A stretch of DNA of 64,000 nucleotides from Azospirillum sp. TSO22-1 (GTDB lineage: Bacteria > Pseudomonadota > Alphaproteobacteria > Azospirillales > Azospirillaceae): NCBI RefSeq assembly GCF_003116015.1, contig NZ_LGQZ01000028.1, positions 38,459 through 102,458 of the forward strand, written 5' to 3'. The notes beneath the pieces are model-generated. The model saw only the letters and a program-made list of their open reading frames with translations. It searched no databases and was not told the DNA's origin. The position numbers and the translations under genes were made by a program. This document shows, one piece after another, positions 50,856 to 63,073 of the stretch; positions within the stretch are counted from its first letter, which is position 1, and every line of letters begins with the position of its first letter.

Positions 50856-52043
50856 ATGGCCACCGAAGATCCCGTCGTCATCGCCGGTGCGGCGCGCACG
50901 CCGATGGGCGGTTTCCAGGGCGACCTGCTGGGCCTGACCGCGCCGCAGCTGGGCGCCGCGGCGATCAGGGCCGCGGTGGAGCGCGCCCGCGTCCGACCGG
51001 AGGAGGTCGGCGAGGTGATCATGGGCTGCGTGCTGCCGGCCGGCCAGGGCCAGGCGCCCGCCCGTCAGGCGTCGCTCGGCGCCGGCATCCCGGAGGCCAT
51101 CGGCTGCACCACCGTCAACAAGATGTGCGGCTCGGGCATGAAGGCGGCGATGCTGGCGCACGACCTCATCAAGGCCGGCACCGCCGACATCATCGTCGCC
51201 GGCGGCATGGAGAGCATGTCGAACGCCCCCTACCTCCTGGACCGCGCGCGCGGCGGCTACCGCATGGGGCACGGCCGGATCCTTGACCACATGTTCCTCG
51301 ACGGGCTGGAGGACGCCTACGACAAGGGGCGCCTGATGGGCACCTTCGCCGAGGACTGCGCGCAGCATTATCAATTCACCCGCGAGGCGCAGGACGCCTA
51401 CGCCATCGAATCCCTCGCCCGCGCCCGCCGCGCCACCGAGGACGGCAGCTTCGCGGCCGAAATCGTCCCGGTGACGGTGAAGGGCCGCAAGGGCGACACG
51501 GTGATCGGCAAGGACGAGCAGCCGCTGAAGGGCGCACCGGACAAGATCCCGACCCTCAAGCCCGCCTTCCGCCCGGACGGCACGGTGACGGCGGCCAACG
51601 CCTCGTCGATCTCCGACGGTGGCGCGGCGCTGGTGCTGCTGAGGCGGTCCGAGGCCGAGCGGCGCGGCCTGCCGATCCTCGCCGAGATCAAGGGCCACGC
51701 CACGCACGCCCAGGCGCCGGCGTGGTTCACCACGGCGCCGGTCTACGCGATGCAGAAGGTGCTGGAGAAGACCGGCTGGGCGGCCAAGGACGTCGACCTG
51801 TTCGAGGTCAACGAGGCGTTCGCGGTGGTCGCCATGGCGGCGATGCGCGACCTCGACCTGCCGCACGACAAGGTGAACGTGCACGGCGGCGCCACCGCGC
51901 TGGGCCATCCGATCGGCGCGTCGGGTGCGCGCATCCTGGTGACGCTGCTGGCGGCGCTGGAGAAGTACGGCCTGAAGCGCGGCGTCGCCTCGCTGTGCAT
52001 CGGCGGCGGCGAGGCCACCGCGATGGCGGTGGAGCGGGTGTAA
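50856..52043 (+). CDS. Acetyl-CoA C-acetyltransferase (thiolase)
   Basis: Catalyses formation or cleavage of acetoacetyl-CoA. 395 residues. The nucleophilic Cys is in TTVNKMCGSGMKAAMLA near residue 90, the His in VNEAFAVVAMA and VNVHGGATALGHPIGASGAR, and the second Cys in VASLCIGGGEATAM. It heads an operon with the RidA and acyl-CoA dehydrogenase genes. An operator-like dyad shared with ivd and the methylcrotonyl-CoA carboxylase genes suggests a role in finishing leucine breakdown by cleaving acetoacetyl-CoA. Confidence 0.93.
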   Translation: MATEDPVVIAGAARTPMGGFQGDLLGLTAPQLGAAAIRAAVERARVRPEEVGEVIMGCVLPAGQGQAPARQASLGAGIPEAIGCTTVNKMCGSGMKAAMLAHDLIKAGTADIIVAGGMESMSNAPYLLDRARGGYRMGHGRILDHMFLDGLEDAYDKGRLMGTFAEDCAQHYQFTREAQDAYAIESLARARRATEDGSFAAEIVPVTVKGRKGDTVIGKDEQPLKGAPDKIPTLKPAFRPDGTVTAANASSISDGGAALVLLRRSEAERRGLPILAEIKGHATHAQAPAWFTTAPVYAMQKVLEKTGWAAKDVDLFEVNEAFAVVAMAAMRDLDLPHDKVNVHGGATALGHPIGASGARILVTLLAALEKYGLKRGVASLCIGGGEATAMAVERV

Positions 52044-52097
52044 AGCCTCCCCTCGCCCCCGGCGGGGGAGGGACTAAAAGAAACAATGGGAGGATCC

Positions 52098-52481
52098 ATG
52101 CCCCGCACGCTGATCTCCTCCGGCTCGGAGTTCGAGAAGGTCGCCGGCTATTCCCGCGCCGTGGTGGACGGCAAGTGGGTGTTCGTCTCCGGCACCACCG
52201 GGTTCGACTACGCCGCCGGCACCATTTCCGACGACGTCGTGGAGCAGACGCACCAGACCTTCCGCAACATCAAGGCGGCGCTGGAGAGCGCCGGGGCCGG
52301 CTTCGCCAACGTCGTGCGCATCCGCGTCTACCTGTGCGACGCCAAGGACTTCCCCCGCGTGGCGCCGGTGCTGGGCGAGTATCTGGGCGATGCGCGGCCG
52401 GCCAACACCACGGTGGTCTGCCAGCTGATCGACCCCCGCATGAAGATCGAGATCGAAGTCACCGCCAAGCGTGACGCCTGA
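52098..52481 (+). CDS. RidA-family protein
   Basis: A 127-residue protein of the RidA (YjgF/YER057c) family, trimeric enamine/imine deaminases or related ligand binders. VFVSGTTGFDYAAGTISDDV, the VRIRVYLCDAKDFPRVAPVL stretch and NTTVVCQLIDPRMKIEIEVT are typical. The usual catalytic Arg of true RidA is at VVxLxDPxxxIEIEA: here DPRMKIEIEV keeps the Arg. Role in this acyl-CoA operon unknown. ATG at 52098 follows GGGAGGATCC. The acyl-CoA dehydrogenase follows 21 bases on. Confidence 0.88.
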   Translation: MPRTLISSGSEFEKVAGYSRAVVDGKWVFVSGTTGFDYAAGTISDDVVEQTHQTFRNIKAALESAGAGFANVVRIRVYLCDAKDFPRVAPVLGEYLGDARPANTTVVCQLIDPRMKIEIEVTAKRDA

Positions 52482-52502
52482 GGACATTGGAGGAAACCGA
52501 CC

Positions 52503-53639
52503 ATGCGCCTGACCGAAGAGCAGGAGATGGTGCGCGACACGGCGCGCCGATTCGCGCAAGACCGCCTGAAGCCTGCCGCCGCGGAGCGCGACCGCACCCA
52601 CGCCTTCCCCGCCGCGGAGCTGGCGGAGATGGGCGCGCTCGGCCTGATGGGCATGGTGGTGCCGGAGGAGTACGGCGGCGCCGGCACCGACTTCGTCGCC
52701 TACGCGCTCGCCATCGAGGAGATCGCGGCGGGCGACGGCGCCATCTCCACCATCATGGCCGTGCACAACTCGGTCGGCTGCGTGCCGATCCTGAAGTACG
52801 GCACGCCGGAGCAGAAGGACCGCTTCCTGCGCCCGATGGCGCAAGGCGGGATGCTGGGCTGCTTCTGCCTGACCGAGCCGCAGGCCGGCTCCGACGCCGC
52901 CGCCATCAAAACCCGCGCGGTGCGCGACGGCGATTCGTACGTGCTCAACGGCTCCAAGCAGTTCATCACGTCCGGCAGGAACGCCCAGGTCGCCATCGTC
53001 TTCACCGTCACCGACCCGGGCGCCGGCAAGAAGGGCCTGTCGGCCTTCATCGTCCCGACCGACACGCCGGGCTATACGGTTGCGCGGGTCGAGGAGAAGA
53101 TGGGCCAGCACAGCTCGGACACGGCGCAGATCGTGTTCGAGGACTGCCGCGTTCCGGCCTCGCTGATGCTGGGCCGCGAGGGCGAGGGCTACAAGGTGGC
53201 GCTCGCCAACCTGGAGGGTGGGCGAATCGGCATCGGCGCCCAGGCGGTCGGCATGGCGCGTGCCGCCTATGAGGCCGCCCTGCACTACGCCAAGGAGCGC
53301 GAGAGCTTCGGCACCGCCATCATCAACCACCAGGCGGTCGCCTTCCGGTTGGCCGACATGGCCACAAGGGTCGAGGCGGCGCGGCAGATGGTTCTGCACG
53401 CGGCCAGCCTGCGCGACGCCGGGGTGCCCTGTCTGAAGGAGGCGGCGATGGCGAAGCTGTTCGCCTCGGAGGCGGCCGAGCGGGTGTGCGCCGACGCCAT
53501 CCAGGTGCACGGCGGCTACGGCTATCTCAACGATTTCCCGGTGGAGCGGATCTACCGCGACGTGCGGGTGTGCGCGATCTACGAGGGCACGTCGGACATC
53601 CAGCGGCTCATCATCTCGCGCCAGATCGCGGCGGAGTGA
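52503..53639 (+). CDS. Acyl-CoA dehydrogenase
   Basis: A 378-residue flavoenzyme of the short-chain group. [19 protein letters not shown] binds flavin and substrate, [19 protein letters not shown] follows, and the catalytic Glu lies in [14 protein letters not shown] at the C-terminus, the standard position and so different from the ivd gene product. Exact substrate unknown: butyryl-, isobutyryl- or 2-methylbutyryl-CoA are candidates. ATG at 52503 follows GGAGGAAACC. Third gene of the thiolase-RidA-dehydrogenase operon. Confidence 0.92.
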   Translation: MRLTEEQEMVRDTARRFAQDRLKPAAAERDRTHAFPAAELAEMGALGLMGMVVPEEYGGAGTDFVAYALAIEEIAAGDGAISTIMAVHNSVGCVPILKYGTPEQKDRFLRPMAQGGMLGCFCLTEPQAGSDAAAIKTRAVRDGDSYVLNGSKQFITSGRNAQVAIVFTVTDPGAGKKGLSAFIVPTDTPGYTVARVEEKMGQHSSDTAQIVFEDCRVPASLMLGREGEGYKVALANLEGGRIGIGAQAVGMARAAYEAALHYAKERESFGTAIINHQAVAFRLADMATRVEAARQMVLHAASLRDAGVPCLKEAAMAKLFASEAAERVCADAIQVHGGYGYLNDFPVERIYRDVRVCAIYEGTSDIQRLIISRQIAAE

Positions 53640-53894
53640 GCCGGCGGGGTCCGCGACTCGGGTGCCGGTTCGGGAAAAGTCCCCCTCCCCCACGACAGGG
53701 GAGGGGAGGCAAGGGGAAGCGCCCGGTCACCCTCCGGCCGCTTCGCACAACGGATCCGCGCGTCGGCGCAGGAGCCGTTCCGTGCATGGGCCGGCCGGCG
53801 CACGCCCACGGACGTGCGGTGCGCGCGCTCGAACCGGCGCTCCGTCTGGTCCAGGGTTCGCAGGGTCAGCACCATGTATCGAGTTCCTGTCGCT
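53640..53894. other. Gap of 255 bases
   Basis: It contains only a short GC-rich hairpin-like block (about 53680-53712) and no convincing gene. The acyl-CoA dehydrogenase operon and the small minus-strand gene at 53895 end toward each other here. Confidence 0.5.
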
Positions 53895-54080
53895 TCAGGC
53901 GGCGCGGCAGCGCGCCTGCGCCGATTCGATGTGGCGGCGCGCCTCGCTGAGCATGGCGCGGTGCTGGGCGATCGCCTCGCGCACCGGGACCTGGTGGCTG
54001 TAGACGCGCACTTCGTTGAGGATGCGGTCGGCACGGTCCAACAGGGCCATCCGGTGCAGGGATTCTTCGAAGCCGTTCAT
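53895..54080 (-). CDS. Small hypothetical protein, 61 aa
   Basis: A 61-residue helical, charged protein (MNGFEESLHRMALLDRADRI then VREAIAQHRAMLSEARRHIE) with no membrane segment or recognisable domain. ATG at 54080 follows GAGGGAAGAG, a good ribosome-binding site. It is divergent from the OmpR-type regulator gene with 232 bases between starts. Function unknown; the well-formed start context makes it a likely real gene. Confidence 0.6.
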   Translation of the reverse strand: MNGFEESLHRMALLDRADRILNEVRVYSHQVPVREAIAQHRAMLSEARRHIESAQARCRAA

Positions 54081-54240
54081 CTCTTCCCTCGTTCGTCCAG
54101 TCGGGTCTATCCCTTTCCCCGACGTTTGGGATTAAAGCGCTTCGATATGTCTTGCCGATTTCAGGTTTCTGCGTTTTTTGTTTCGTAGGAGCTCGGTGCT
54201 GTTTCACCCCACACACCCTTTTGCGGTAGGGGGGTAATGT

Positions 54241-54256
54241 GTTACAAGCTTGTAAC
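54241..54256. promoter_or_regulatory. Perfect 16-base palindrome upstream of a response regulator
   Basis: GTTACAAGCTTGTAAC is its own reverse complement, 57 bases ahead of the OmpR-type gene at 54313 and 160 bases ahead of the divergent 61-residue gene. It is AT-richer than its surroundings and could be an autoregulatory site. Confidence 0.55.
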
Positions 54257-54312
54257 CGGGAAGCCCGTGGCGCCCGGTGGCGTCCGAAAACGGGGCGATG
54301 GGGGAAAGCGCG

Positions 54313-55026
54313 ATGCACATTCTTGCGGTCGATGACGACGAGCCGATTCGCGAGCTGCTGGCGTCCTACCTGACGGCCGAGGGCTATCGCGTCTCCACGG
54401 CACCCGACACGGCGAGCGCCAAGCAGGTGCTGGAGGGCGACCCGATCGACCTCGTGGTGTGCGACCTGCGCCTGCCGGACGGCGACGGCCTGGGGCTGGT
54501 GCGGCAGATCCGCACCGAGTCGCAGATCCCCGTCATCATCCTGTCCTCCAAGGACCAGGACGTCGACCGCATCGTCGGGCTGGAGCTCGGTGCCGATGAC
54601 TACCTGACCAAGCCGTTCAACCCGCGCGAACTGCTGGCCCGCATCAAGGCGGTGCTGCGCCGTGTCTCGGCCGAGGCGCGCCCGGCGCGCGGCGCGGACG
54701 AGTTGCGCGCCGTGGTGCAGTTCGCCAACTGGGAGCTGGACCTCACCGCGCAGCGTCTGCGCAACCAGGAGGGCCGCGAGGTCGAGCTGACCAAGGCGGA
54801 GTTCGGCCTGCTCGCCGCCTTCGTCAAGCGCCCACAGCGAGTGCTGAGCCGCGACCAGCTGCTCGACCTGACGCGCGCCGACGGGGCGGAGGTGTTCGAC
54901 CGCTCCATCGACGTGCTGATCCTGCGCCTGCGCCGCAAGATCGAGGCGAATCCCAAGGAGCCGCGCATCATCAAGACCGAGCGCGGCGCCGGTTACGTCT
55001 TCGACGCCAAGGTGCGGGCGGTTTGA
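54313..55026 (+). CDS. OmpR-family response regulator
   Basis: 237 residues: receiver domain at residues 1-120 with acidic pocket DDD at 7-9, phosphoacceptor D51 in VVCDLRLPDGDG, Thr/Ser in ILSSKD and Lys in LTKPFNPRELLARI, followed by a winged-helix output domain at about 145-230 (VELTKAEFGLLAAFVKRPQR, RSIDVLILRLRRKIE, TERGAGYVF). No sensor kinase gene is adjacent. A perfect 16-base palindrome upstream may be its own target. Target genes are unknown. Confidence 0.93.
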   Translation: MHILAVDDDEPIRELLASYLTAEGYRVSTAPDTASAKQVLEGDPIDLVVCDLRLPDGDGLGLVRQIRTESQIPVIILSSKDQDVDRIVGLELGADDYLTKPFNPRELLARIKAVLRRVSAEARPARGADELRAVVQFANWELDLTAQRLRNQEGREVELTKAEFGLLAAFVKRPQRVLSRDQLLDLTRADGAEVFDRSIDVLILRLRRKIEANPKEPRIIKTERGAGYVFDAKVRAV

Positions 55027-55100
55027 GCATTCGGGCGTTGCCGCGGCCGTCGCGCCGGGTTTAGCCTTTCCGGAAAAGCAATTCCGGGAGGAGACCCAGG

Positions 55101-55703
55101 ATGGCCGCGCCCATCGACTTCTATTTCGACTTCGCGTCGCCCTACGGCTATTTCGCCAGCCTGCAGATCGACGACCTCGCGGCGAAGCACGGCCGCTCGG
55201 TGACGTGGCGCCCGGTGCTGCTGGGCGCGATCTTCAAGGTCACGGGCATGAAGCCCAACCTGCAGCAGCCGCTGCGCGGCGAATACCTGCAGCGCGACGC
55301 CACGCGCATCGCCCGCCTGCTGCGCTGCCCCTTCACCTTCCCGGCGTCGACCCCGGTGAACCCGGTGGCCGCGTCCCGCGCCTACTGGTGGCGCTTCGCC
55401 GAGGATCCGGAGGCGGCCAAAGCGATTGCCCGCGCGCTCTACCACGCCCACTGGGGCGAGGGCCGCGACATCGGCGACGCCGACACGGCGGCCGGGGTCG
55501 CCGGCACCACCGGCCTCGATCCCGCCGCGGTGTCGGCCGGCATGCAGGACCAGACGGTGAAGGACCGCCTGCGCGCGGAGACCGACGGCGCCATCGGCCG
55601 CGGCGTCTTTGGCTCGCCCTTCGTGCTGGTCGGCGACGAGCCCTTCTGGGGCTGGGATCGCCTGGACATGGTGGACCGCTGGCTGGCGACTGGAGGGTGG
55701 TGA
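55101..55703 (+). CDS. 2-hydroxychromene-2-carboxylate isomerase / DsbA-like (kappa GST) protein
   Basis: A 200-residue thioredoxin-fold protein of the DsbA-like superfamily. DFYFDFASPYGYFASLQID is the family start where the CXXC of DsbA is replaced by SPYG, RPVLLGAIFKVTG follows, and GVFGSPFVLVGDEPFWGWDRL is the C-terminal cis-Pro region. Members isomerise hydroxychromene carboxylates in naphthalene catabolism or conjugate glutathione; the actual substrate is not known and no aromatic genes are nearby. ATG at 55101 follows GGGAGGAGACCC. Confidence 0.9.
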   Translation: MAAPIDFYFDFASPYGYFASLQIDDLAAKHGRSVTWRPVLLGAIFKVTGMKPNLQQPLRGEYLQRDATRIARLLRCPFTFPASTPVNPVAASRAYWWRFAEDPEAAKAIARALYHAHWGEGRDIGDADTAAGVAGTTGLDPAAVSAGMQDQTVKDRLRAETDGAIGRGVFGSPFVLVGDEPFWGWDRLDMVDRWLATGGW

Positions 55704-55795
55704 GGAGAACCGCTGGAGGGTGGCCCCGGGCCACCCGACTGGCCGACCTCGACGCCGCGGCATCCTCTTCCAGCGAATCGTGTTATCCTCGGGAC

Positions 55796-55966
55796 ATGGC
55801 TGAATCTGCGCATCTTTTCGAAGCCGAGGACGACGACGCCAAGCGGCGCGCCGTCGCCGAGGCGCGTGCCGAGCTGGCCGCCGGCAAGGGCGTGCCACAC
55901 GAGCGCGTTCGCGAATGGCTGAACGATCTGGCGGCTGGGCGCCGTACGCCGAAGCCGGGGGCGTGA
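55796..55966 (+). CDS. Antitoxin of a type II toxin-antitoxin pair
   Basis: A 56-residue acidic protein (MAESAHLFEAEDDDAKRRAV then GVPHERVREWLNDLAAGRRT). The pattern ARAELAAGKGVPHERVREWL is that of antitoxins paired with RelE/ParE toxins in alphaproteobacteria. It is followed at once by a toxin-like gene that carries a frameshift, so it now probably serves no functional partner here. Start at 55796; an upstream region in the same frame belongs to a shadow of the isomerase gene. Confidence 0.8.
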   Translation: MAESAHLFEAEDDDAKRRAVAEARAELAAGKGVPHERVREWLNDLAAGRRTPKPGA

Positions 55967-55970
55967 TGCG

Positions 55971-56242
55971 GTGCGGGTGATCTGGTCGCCGTCGGCTGTC
56001 GACGACGTCGAGCGCATCTACGACTACATCGCCCTGTTCAACCCCGCCGCGGCGGCGGGGATGGTCATTCGTCTGCGTGAGGCGGGCGATGCGTTTTGCG
56101 ACCTGCCGGACCGCGGGTGGCCCGGATCGGTCCCGGTACACGTGAGTTGGTCGCCGTCCGCCCATACGCCCTGGTTTATGAGGTCACCGGTCCCGAGGTC
56201 CACATCTTGCGCGTTTGGCACGGCGCACAGCGTCGCGGCTAA
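55971..56242 (+). pseudogene. Frameshifted RelE/ParE-type toxin
   Basis: The first part from GTG 55971 reads RVIWSPSAVDDVERIYDYIA and DAFCDLPDRGWPGSVP, the usual ParE/RelE N-terminal half. From base 56135 the family continuation is in another frame: GTRELVAVRPYALVYEVTGP and EVHILRVWHGAQRRG, stop at 56242. One base is missing near 56131-56135, in TCCCGG, where PGSVP should join GTREL. In frame the gene would run on with unrelated residues to 56309. The toxin is thus probably inactive, unless the missing base is a sequencing error. The antitoxin just upstream is intact. Confidence 0.82.
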
Positions 56243-56254
56243 AACCGCTTGCCC

Positions 56255-56268
56255 ATACGGCACCGTAT
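56255..56268. promoter_or_regulatory. Candidate leucine-catabolism operator, mccB copy
   Basis: ATACGGCACCGTAT, 68 bases upstream of the carboxylase beta ATG and 12 bases after the toxin remnant. TTGCCC directly precedes it. Confidence 0.7.
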
Positions 56269-56336
56269 GGTGCAAGCTGCCCCGGTCCTGGCAGAGAAGG
56301 GTGCGCTGAAGCACCGCCGGCGGGGAGGAAATACGA

Positions 56337-57944
<1,608 letters not shown>

Positions 57945-57960
57945 CGGGGAGGGCAGAAAC

Positions 57961-58746
57961 ATGAGCGACATCCTCACCGACATCCGCGCCGACGGCGTCG
58001 CCACGGTCACCATGAACCGCGGCGACGTGCACAACGCCTTCAACGAGACGGTCATCGCCGACCTCGCCGAGGCCTTCCGGCGGCTGGGCGCCGACCCGGC
58101 GGTGCGGCTGGTCCTGCTGCGCGGCACCGGCAAGAGCTTCTCGGCCGGCGCCGATCTCTCGTGGATGCAGCGCATGGCCGGCTACGGCCACGACGAGAAC
58201 GTGGCCGACGCCATGGGGCTCGCGGTCATGCTGCGCACGCTCGACACCTGCCCGAAGCCGACGGTGGCGGTGGTGCAGGGGCCGGCCTACGGCGGCGGGG
58301 TGGGGCTGGTCGCCGCCTGCGACATTGCCGTCTGCGCCGACACCGCCAGCTTCGCGTTGACCGAGGTGCGGCTTGGCCTCATCCCCGCGGTGATCTCGCC
58401 CTACGTGGTGGCCGCCATGGGCGAGCGCGCCTGCCGCCGCTACTTCCTGACCGCCGAGCGCTTCTCCGCATCCGAGGCGCACCGCCTCGGCCTCGTGCAC
58501 GAGGTGGTGCCGGCGGCCGAGCTGGACGCCGCGGCCGAGACCATGGTCGCCAAGCTGATGGAGGGCGCCCCCGGCGCCCAGGGGGCCGCCAAGGACCTGA
58601 TCCGCGCCGTGGTCAACCACCCCCTGGACGACGCGCTGGTCCGCGACACCGCCGAGCGCATCGCCCGCCAGCGCGCCAGCGCCGAGGGTCGGGAGGGGGT
58701 GGGCGCGTTCCTCGGGAAAACCAGGCCGGGCTGGCAAAATCGCTGA
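57961..58746 (+). CDS. Enoyl-CoA hydratase (methylglutaconyl-CoA hydratase type)
   Basis: A crotonase-fold enzyme of 261 residues. FSAGADLSWMQRMAGYG and QGPAYGGGVGLVAACDIAVC carry the oxyanion glycine region, and FALTEVRLGLIPAVISPYVV has the catalytic Glu position. Placed between the two methylcrotonyl-CoA carboxylase genes, it is expected to hydrate 3-methylglutaconyl-CoA to hydroxymethylglutaryl-CoA. Start 57961 follows GGGGAGGGC 16 bases after the mccB stop. Belonging to the leucine operon is inferred from position. Confidence 0.92.
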   Translation: MSDILTDIRADGVATVTMNRGDVHNAFNETVIADLAEAFRRLGADPAVRLVLLRGTGKSFSAGADLSWMQRMAGYGHDENVADAMGLAVMLRTLDTCPKPTVAVVQGPAYGGGVGLVAACDIAVCADTASFALTEVRLGLIPAVISPYVVAAMGERACRRYFLTAERFSASEAHRLGLVHEVVPAAELDAAAETMVAKLMEGAPGAQGAAKDLIRAVVNHPLDDALVRDTAERIARQRASAEGREGVGAFLGKTRPGWQNR

Positions 58747-58802
58747 CTCCCCGCGACCTTGCGGCGCTATAAGAACCGGCCGTTTTTTGCTTATAGTGTC
58801 GT

Positions 58803-59795
58803 ATGGATCAGTCGGTTCCCGAGCGTCGCGCCAAGGCGGCTTCCCTGCCTTCGGCCACCCCCGCGCCACACCCCGCCGCACGCCGGTCGTGGCTGGGTGG
58901 GGCGATGTTCACGGCGTTCCTGCTCGGCCTGATCGCGCTGTCGATCCGCTCGGTCTCCGGCGATCTGGCGTTCGTGCTGCTGGGCTCGGTCGGCATCGTG
59001 GTGGGCGTCTTCCACTACGTGTTTCCGGGCAGCCAGTTCTTCACGCTGGCGCTGGCGAACTTCATCGGCGTGTACGCCTGCATCTTCGTCTTCTTCCTGG
59101 AAAGCAACTTCCACTCCATCGGCCCGCTGTCGCAAGGAGTGGGCTTCGCCATGCCGCTGATGGCGTTCCTCGGCGGGGCGTGGTGGCGAGCGCGCGATAT
59201 CCGCTCCATCGTCCAGTCGCGGCGCCTACGCGACGGCGGGCAGCTCGACCGCGTGTTCCTGTGGATGGCGCCGGTGTGGGGCATCGGCGCGCTGACCTTC
59301 CTGGTGCCCGGCCACGACATGGCGCCGGAGCTGCTGTCCGAGCTGTTCGTCGCCGCCATGGGCGCCATCGCGCTGGTGGTGCTGTTCGTCAGCCGCGACA
59401 TCGCCATCTTCCTGCTCGACGCCGGGCTGTTGTTCGAAGGCTTCTTCCAGCAGGCGTCGCGCCTTGTGCTGCCGGCCTTCGCCTTCCTGACCTTCTATTC
59501 GCTGACCATCATCCTGTTCGGGTCGCTGTACACGATCATGGACCGCTTCATGGGCGAGCCGAACTTCATCATCGACGGCGTGCGGCGCGACCTGACCTTC
59601 CCCGAGGGGCTGTACTTTTCGCTGATCACCTTCGCCACTGTCGGCTATGGCGACATCTACCCGATCACCGGCGCGGTCCGCATCGTCTGCGCGGTGGAGA
59701 TCGTCACCGGCGTGCTGCTGCTGCTGTTCGGCTTCAGCGCCATCATCGGCCACGCCCGGCCGCACGACCGGGCGGACCATCGGGATCCGTTGTAA
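58803..59795 (+). CDS. Potassium channel family protein
   Basis: A 330-residue membrane protein with at least six hydrophobic segments and an ion-channel pore near the C-terminus: FATVGYGDIYPITGAVRIVC has the potassium selectivity filter TVGYGD, flanked by SLTIILFGSLYTIM and ETVTGVLLLLFGFSAII-like helices (VEIVTGVLLLLFGFSAIIG). The N-terminal 30 residues are a charged, Pro-rich cytoplasmic tail. Its place inside a leucine-catabolism operon is odd. Start at 58803 has no strong ribosome-binding site; the GTATGG start is supported by the frame. Confidence 0.85.
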   Translation: MDQSVPERRAKAASLPSATPAPHPAARRSWLGGAMFTAFLLGLIALSIRSVSGDLAFVLLGSVGIVVGVFHYVFPGSQFFTLALANFIGVYACIFVFFLESNFHSIGPLSQGVGFAMPLMAFLGGAWWRARDIRSIVQSRRLRDGGQLDRVFLWMAPVWGIGALTFLVPGHDMAPELLSELFVAAMGAIALVVLFVSRDIAIFLLDAGLLFEGFFQQASRLVLPAFAFLTFYSLTIILFGSLYTIMDRFMGEPNFIIDGVRRDLTFPEGLYFSLITFATVGYGDIYPITGAVRIVCAVEIVTGVLLLLFGFSAIIGHARPHDRADHRDPL

Positions 59796-59832
59796 GGGCG
59801 ATCCGCTGTGGGCGGCACGCGGCCGCTTTACA

Positions 59833-59846
59833 ATACGGTACCGTAT
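59833..59846. promoter_or_regulatory. Candidate leucine-catabolism operator, mccA copy
   Basis: ATACGGTACCGTAT is a perfect 14-base palindrome, 47 bases upstream of the alpha-subunit start, directly after TTTACA. It is the most symmetric of the four copies. Confidence 0.75.
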
Positions 59847-59893
59847 AGATAAGCTGCGCCCAGAAGAAGAAGGCACCGGGGAGGACCAGGGCC

Positions 59894-61900
<2,007 letters not shown>

Positions 61901-61920
61901 GCCGCAGCGCCGCTCACAAG

Positions 61921-62066
61921 ATCGACACGGATTGCACGGATTGAGCCACGGATTTCACGGATTTCCTTGATCGTGCCCCGGCATCGGCTGATGGGCCGGG
62001 CAGGACGCCCAAGGATCTCAAAATCCGTGTCATCCGTGCCCAAATCCGTGAAATCCGTGTGAATGT
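61921..62066. repeat. Intergenic inverted repeat, family D
   Basis: The left half has ACACGGATT, CACGGATT and CACGGATTTCACGGATTT units and the right half has the reverse complements (AAATCCGTGAAATCCGTGTG). It lies between mccA and the lyase gene, which are otherwise one operon. Sequences of this kind are known in many bacteria. Confidence 0.88.
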
Positions 62067-62101
62067 TGCTCTCCGCCTCGGGACTGAACGGAGCCCAAGA
62101 G

Positions 62102-63007
62102 ATGCCCTATCCCACCCGCGTCAAGATCGTCGAGATGGGCCCGCGCGACGGCCTGCAGAACGAGGCGGCCATCGTCCCCCTGGACGCCAAGGTCGAGCTG
62201 ATCGAACGCCTCGCCGACGCCGGCCTGCCGGCGGTCGAGGCCGGCGCCTTCGTCAGCCCGAAGTGGGTCCCCCAGATGGCCGATTCGGCCGAGGTGCTGC
62301 AGCGGATCCGCCGCAAGCCCGGCGTCTCCTACCCGGTGCTGGTGCCCAACCTGAAGGGCCTGGAGTCGGCCATCGCGGCCGGCGCGCAGGAGATCGCGGT
62401 GTTCGGCGCCGCCTCCGAAGCCTTTTCGCAGAAGAACATCAACTGCTCCATCGCCGAGAGCCTGGAGCGCTTCGCCCCGGTCTGCGCCGAGGCGCTGGCC
62501 AAGGGCCTGACGGTGCGCGGCTACGTCAGCTGCGTGCTCGGCTGCCCCTACGAGGGCGCGGTTGCCCCGGCCAAGGTAGCGGAGGTCGCGGCCAGGCTGA
62601 TCGAGCTGGGCTGCTACGAGGTCTCGCTCGGCGACACCATCGGCGTCGGCACGCCCATGAAGGCCCGCGCCATGCTGGAGACGGTGGCGCACGCCGTGCC
62701 GGTCGAGCGCCTGGCGCTGCACTTCCACGACACCTGGGGGCAGGCGCTGGCCAACATCCTGGCCTGCCTGGAGCTGGGCGTGGCGGTGGTGGACTCGGCG
62801 GTGGCCGGGCTCGGCGGCTGCCCCTACGCCAAGGGGGCGTCCGGCAACGTGGCGACCGAGGACGTCGTCTACATGCTGCACGGCTTGGGGCTGGAGACCG
62901 GCGTCGACCTGGACGCGCTGGCGGCGACCGGCGCCTGGATCTCCGGCGTGCTCGGCCGGCCGACGGCGTCGAAGGCCGGGCGGGCGCTGGCTGCACGTGC
63001 GGCGTGA
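62102..63007 (+). CDS. Hydroxymethylglutaryl-CoA lyase
   Basis: Cleaves HMG-CoA to acetyl-CoA and acetoacetate, the last step of leucine degradation. 301 residues. [20 protein letters not shown] holds the Asp/Arg pair, [14 protein letters not shown] and [14 protein letters not shown] follow, [15 protein letters not shown] has the metal histidines, and the catalytic Cys lies in [23 protein letters not shown] at 62102 follows GAGCCC. It is in line with the carboxylase genes, separated by the family D repeat, and so completes the pathway here. Confidence 0.95.
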   Translation: MPYPTRVKIVEMGPRDGLQNEAAIVPLDAKVELIERLADAGLPAVEAGAFVSPKWVPQMADSAEVLQRIRRKPGVSYPVLVPNLKGLESAIAAGAQEIAVFGAASEAFSQKNINCSIAESLERFAPVCAEALAKGLTVRGYVSCVLGCPYEGAVAPAKVAEVAARLIELGCYEVSLGDTIGVGTPMKARAMLETVAHAVPVERLALHFHDTWGQALANILACLELGVAVVDSAVAGLGGCPYAKGASGNVATEDVVYMLHGLGLETGVDLDALAATGAWISGVLGRPTASKAGRALAARAA

Positions 63008-63073
63008 TGGCGCAAGAATTCGGTAACCCTCGCGTGCGACACTCGCCGGCACTCTGAGTGGGAGAACGCACCG

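Noticed and set aside
55971..56309. The single-frame 112-residue reading of the toxin gene as a real protein
   Set aside because: After residue 55 it loses all similarity to the toxin family, while the family continuation is intact in another frame, so a frameshift is the better explanation.
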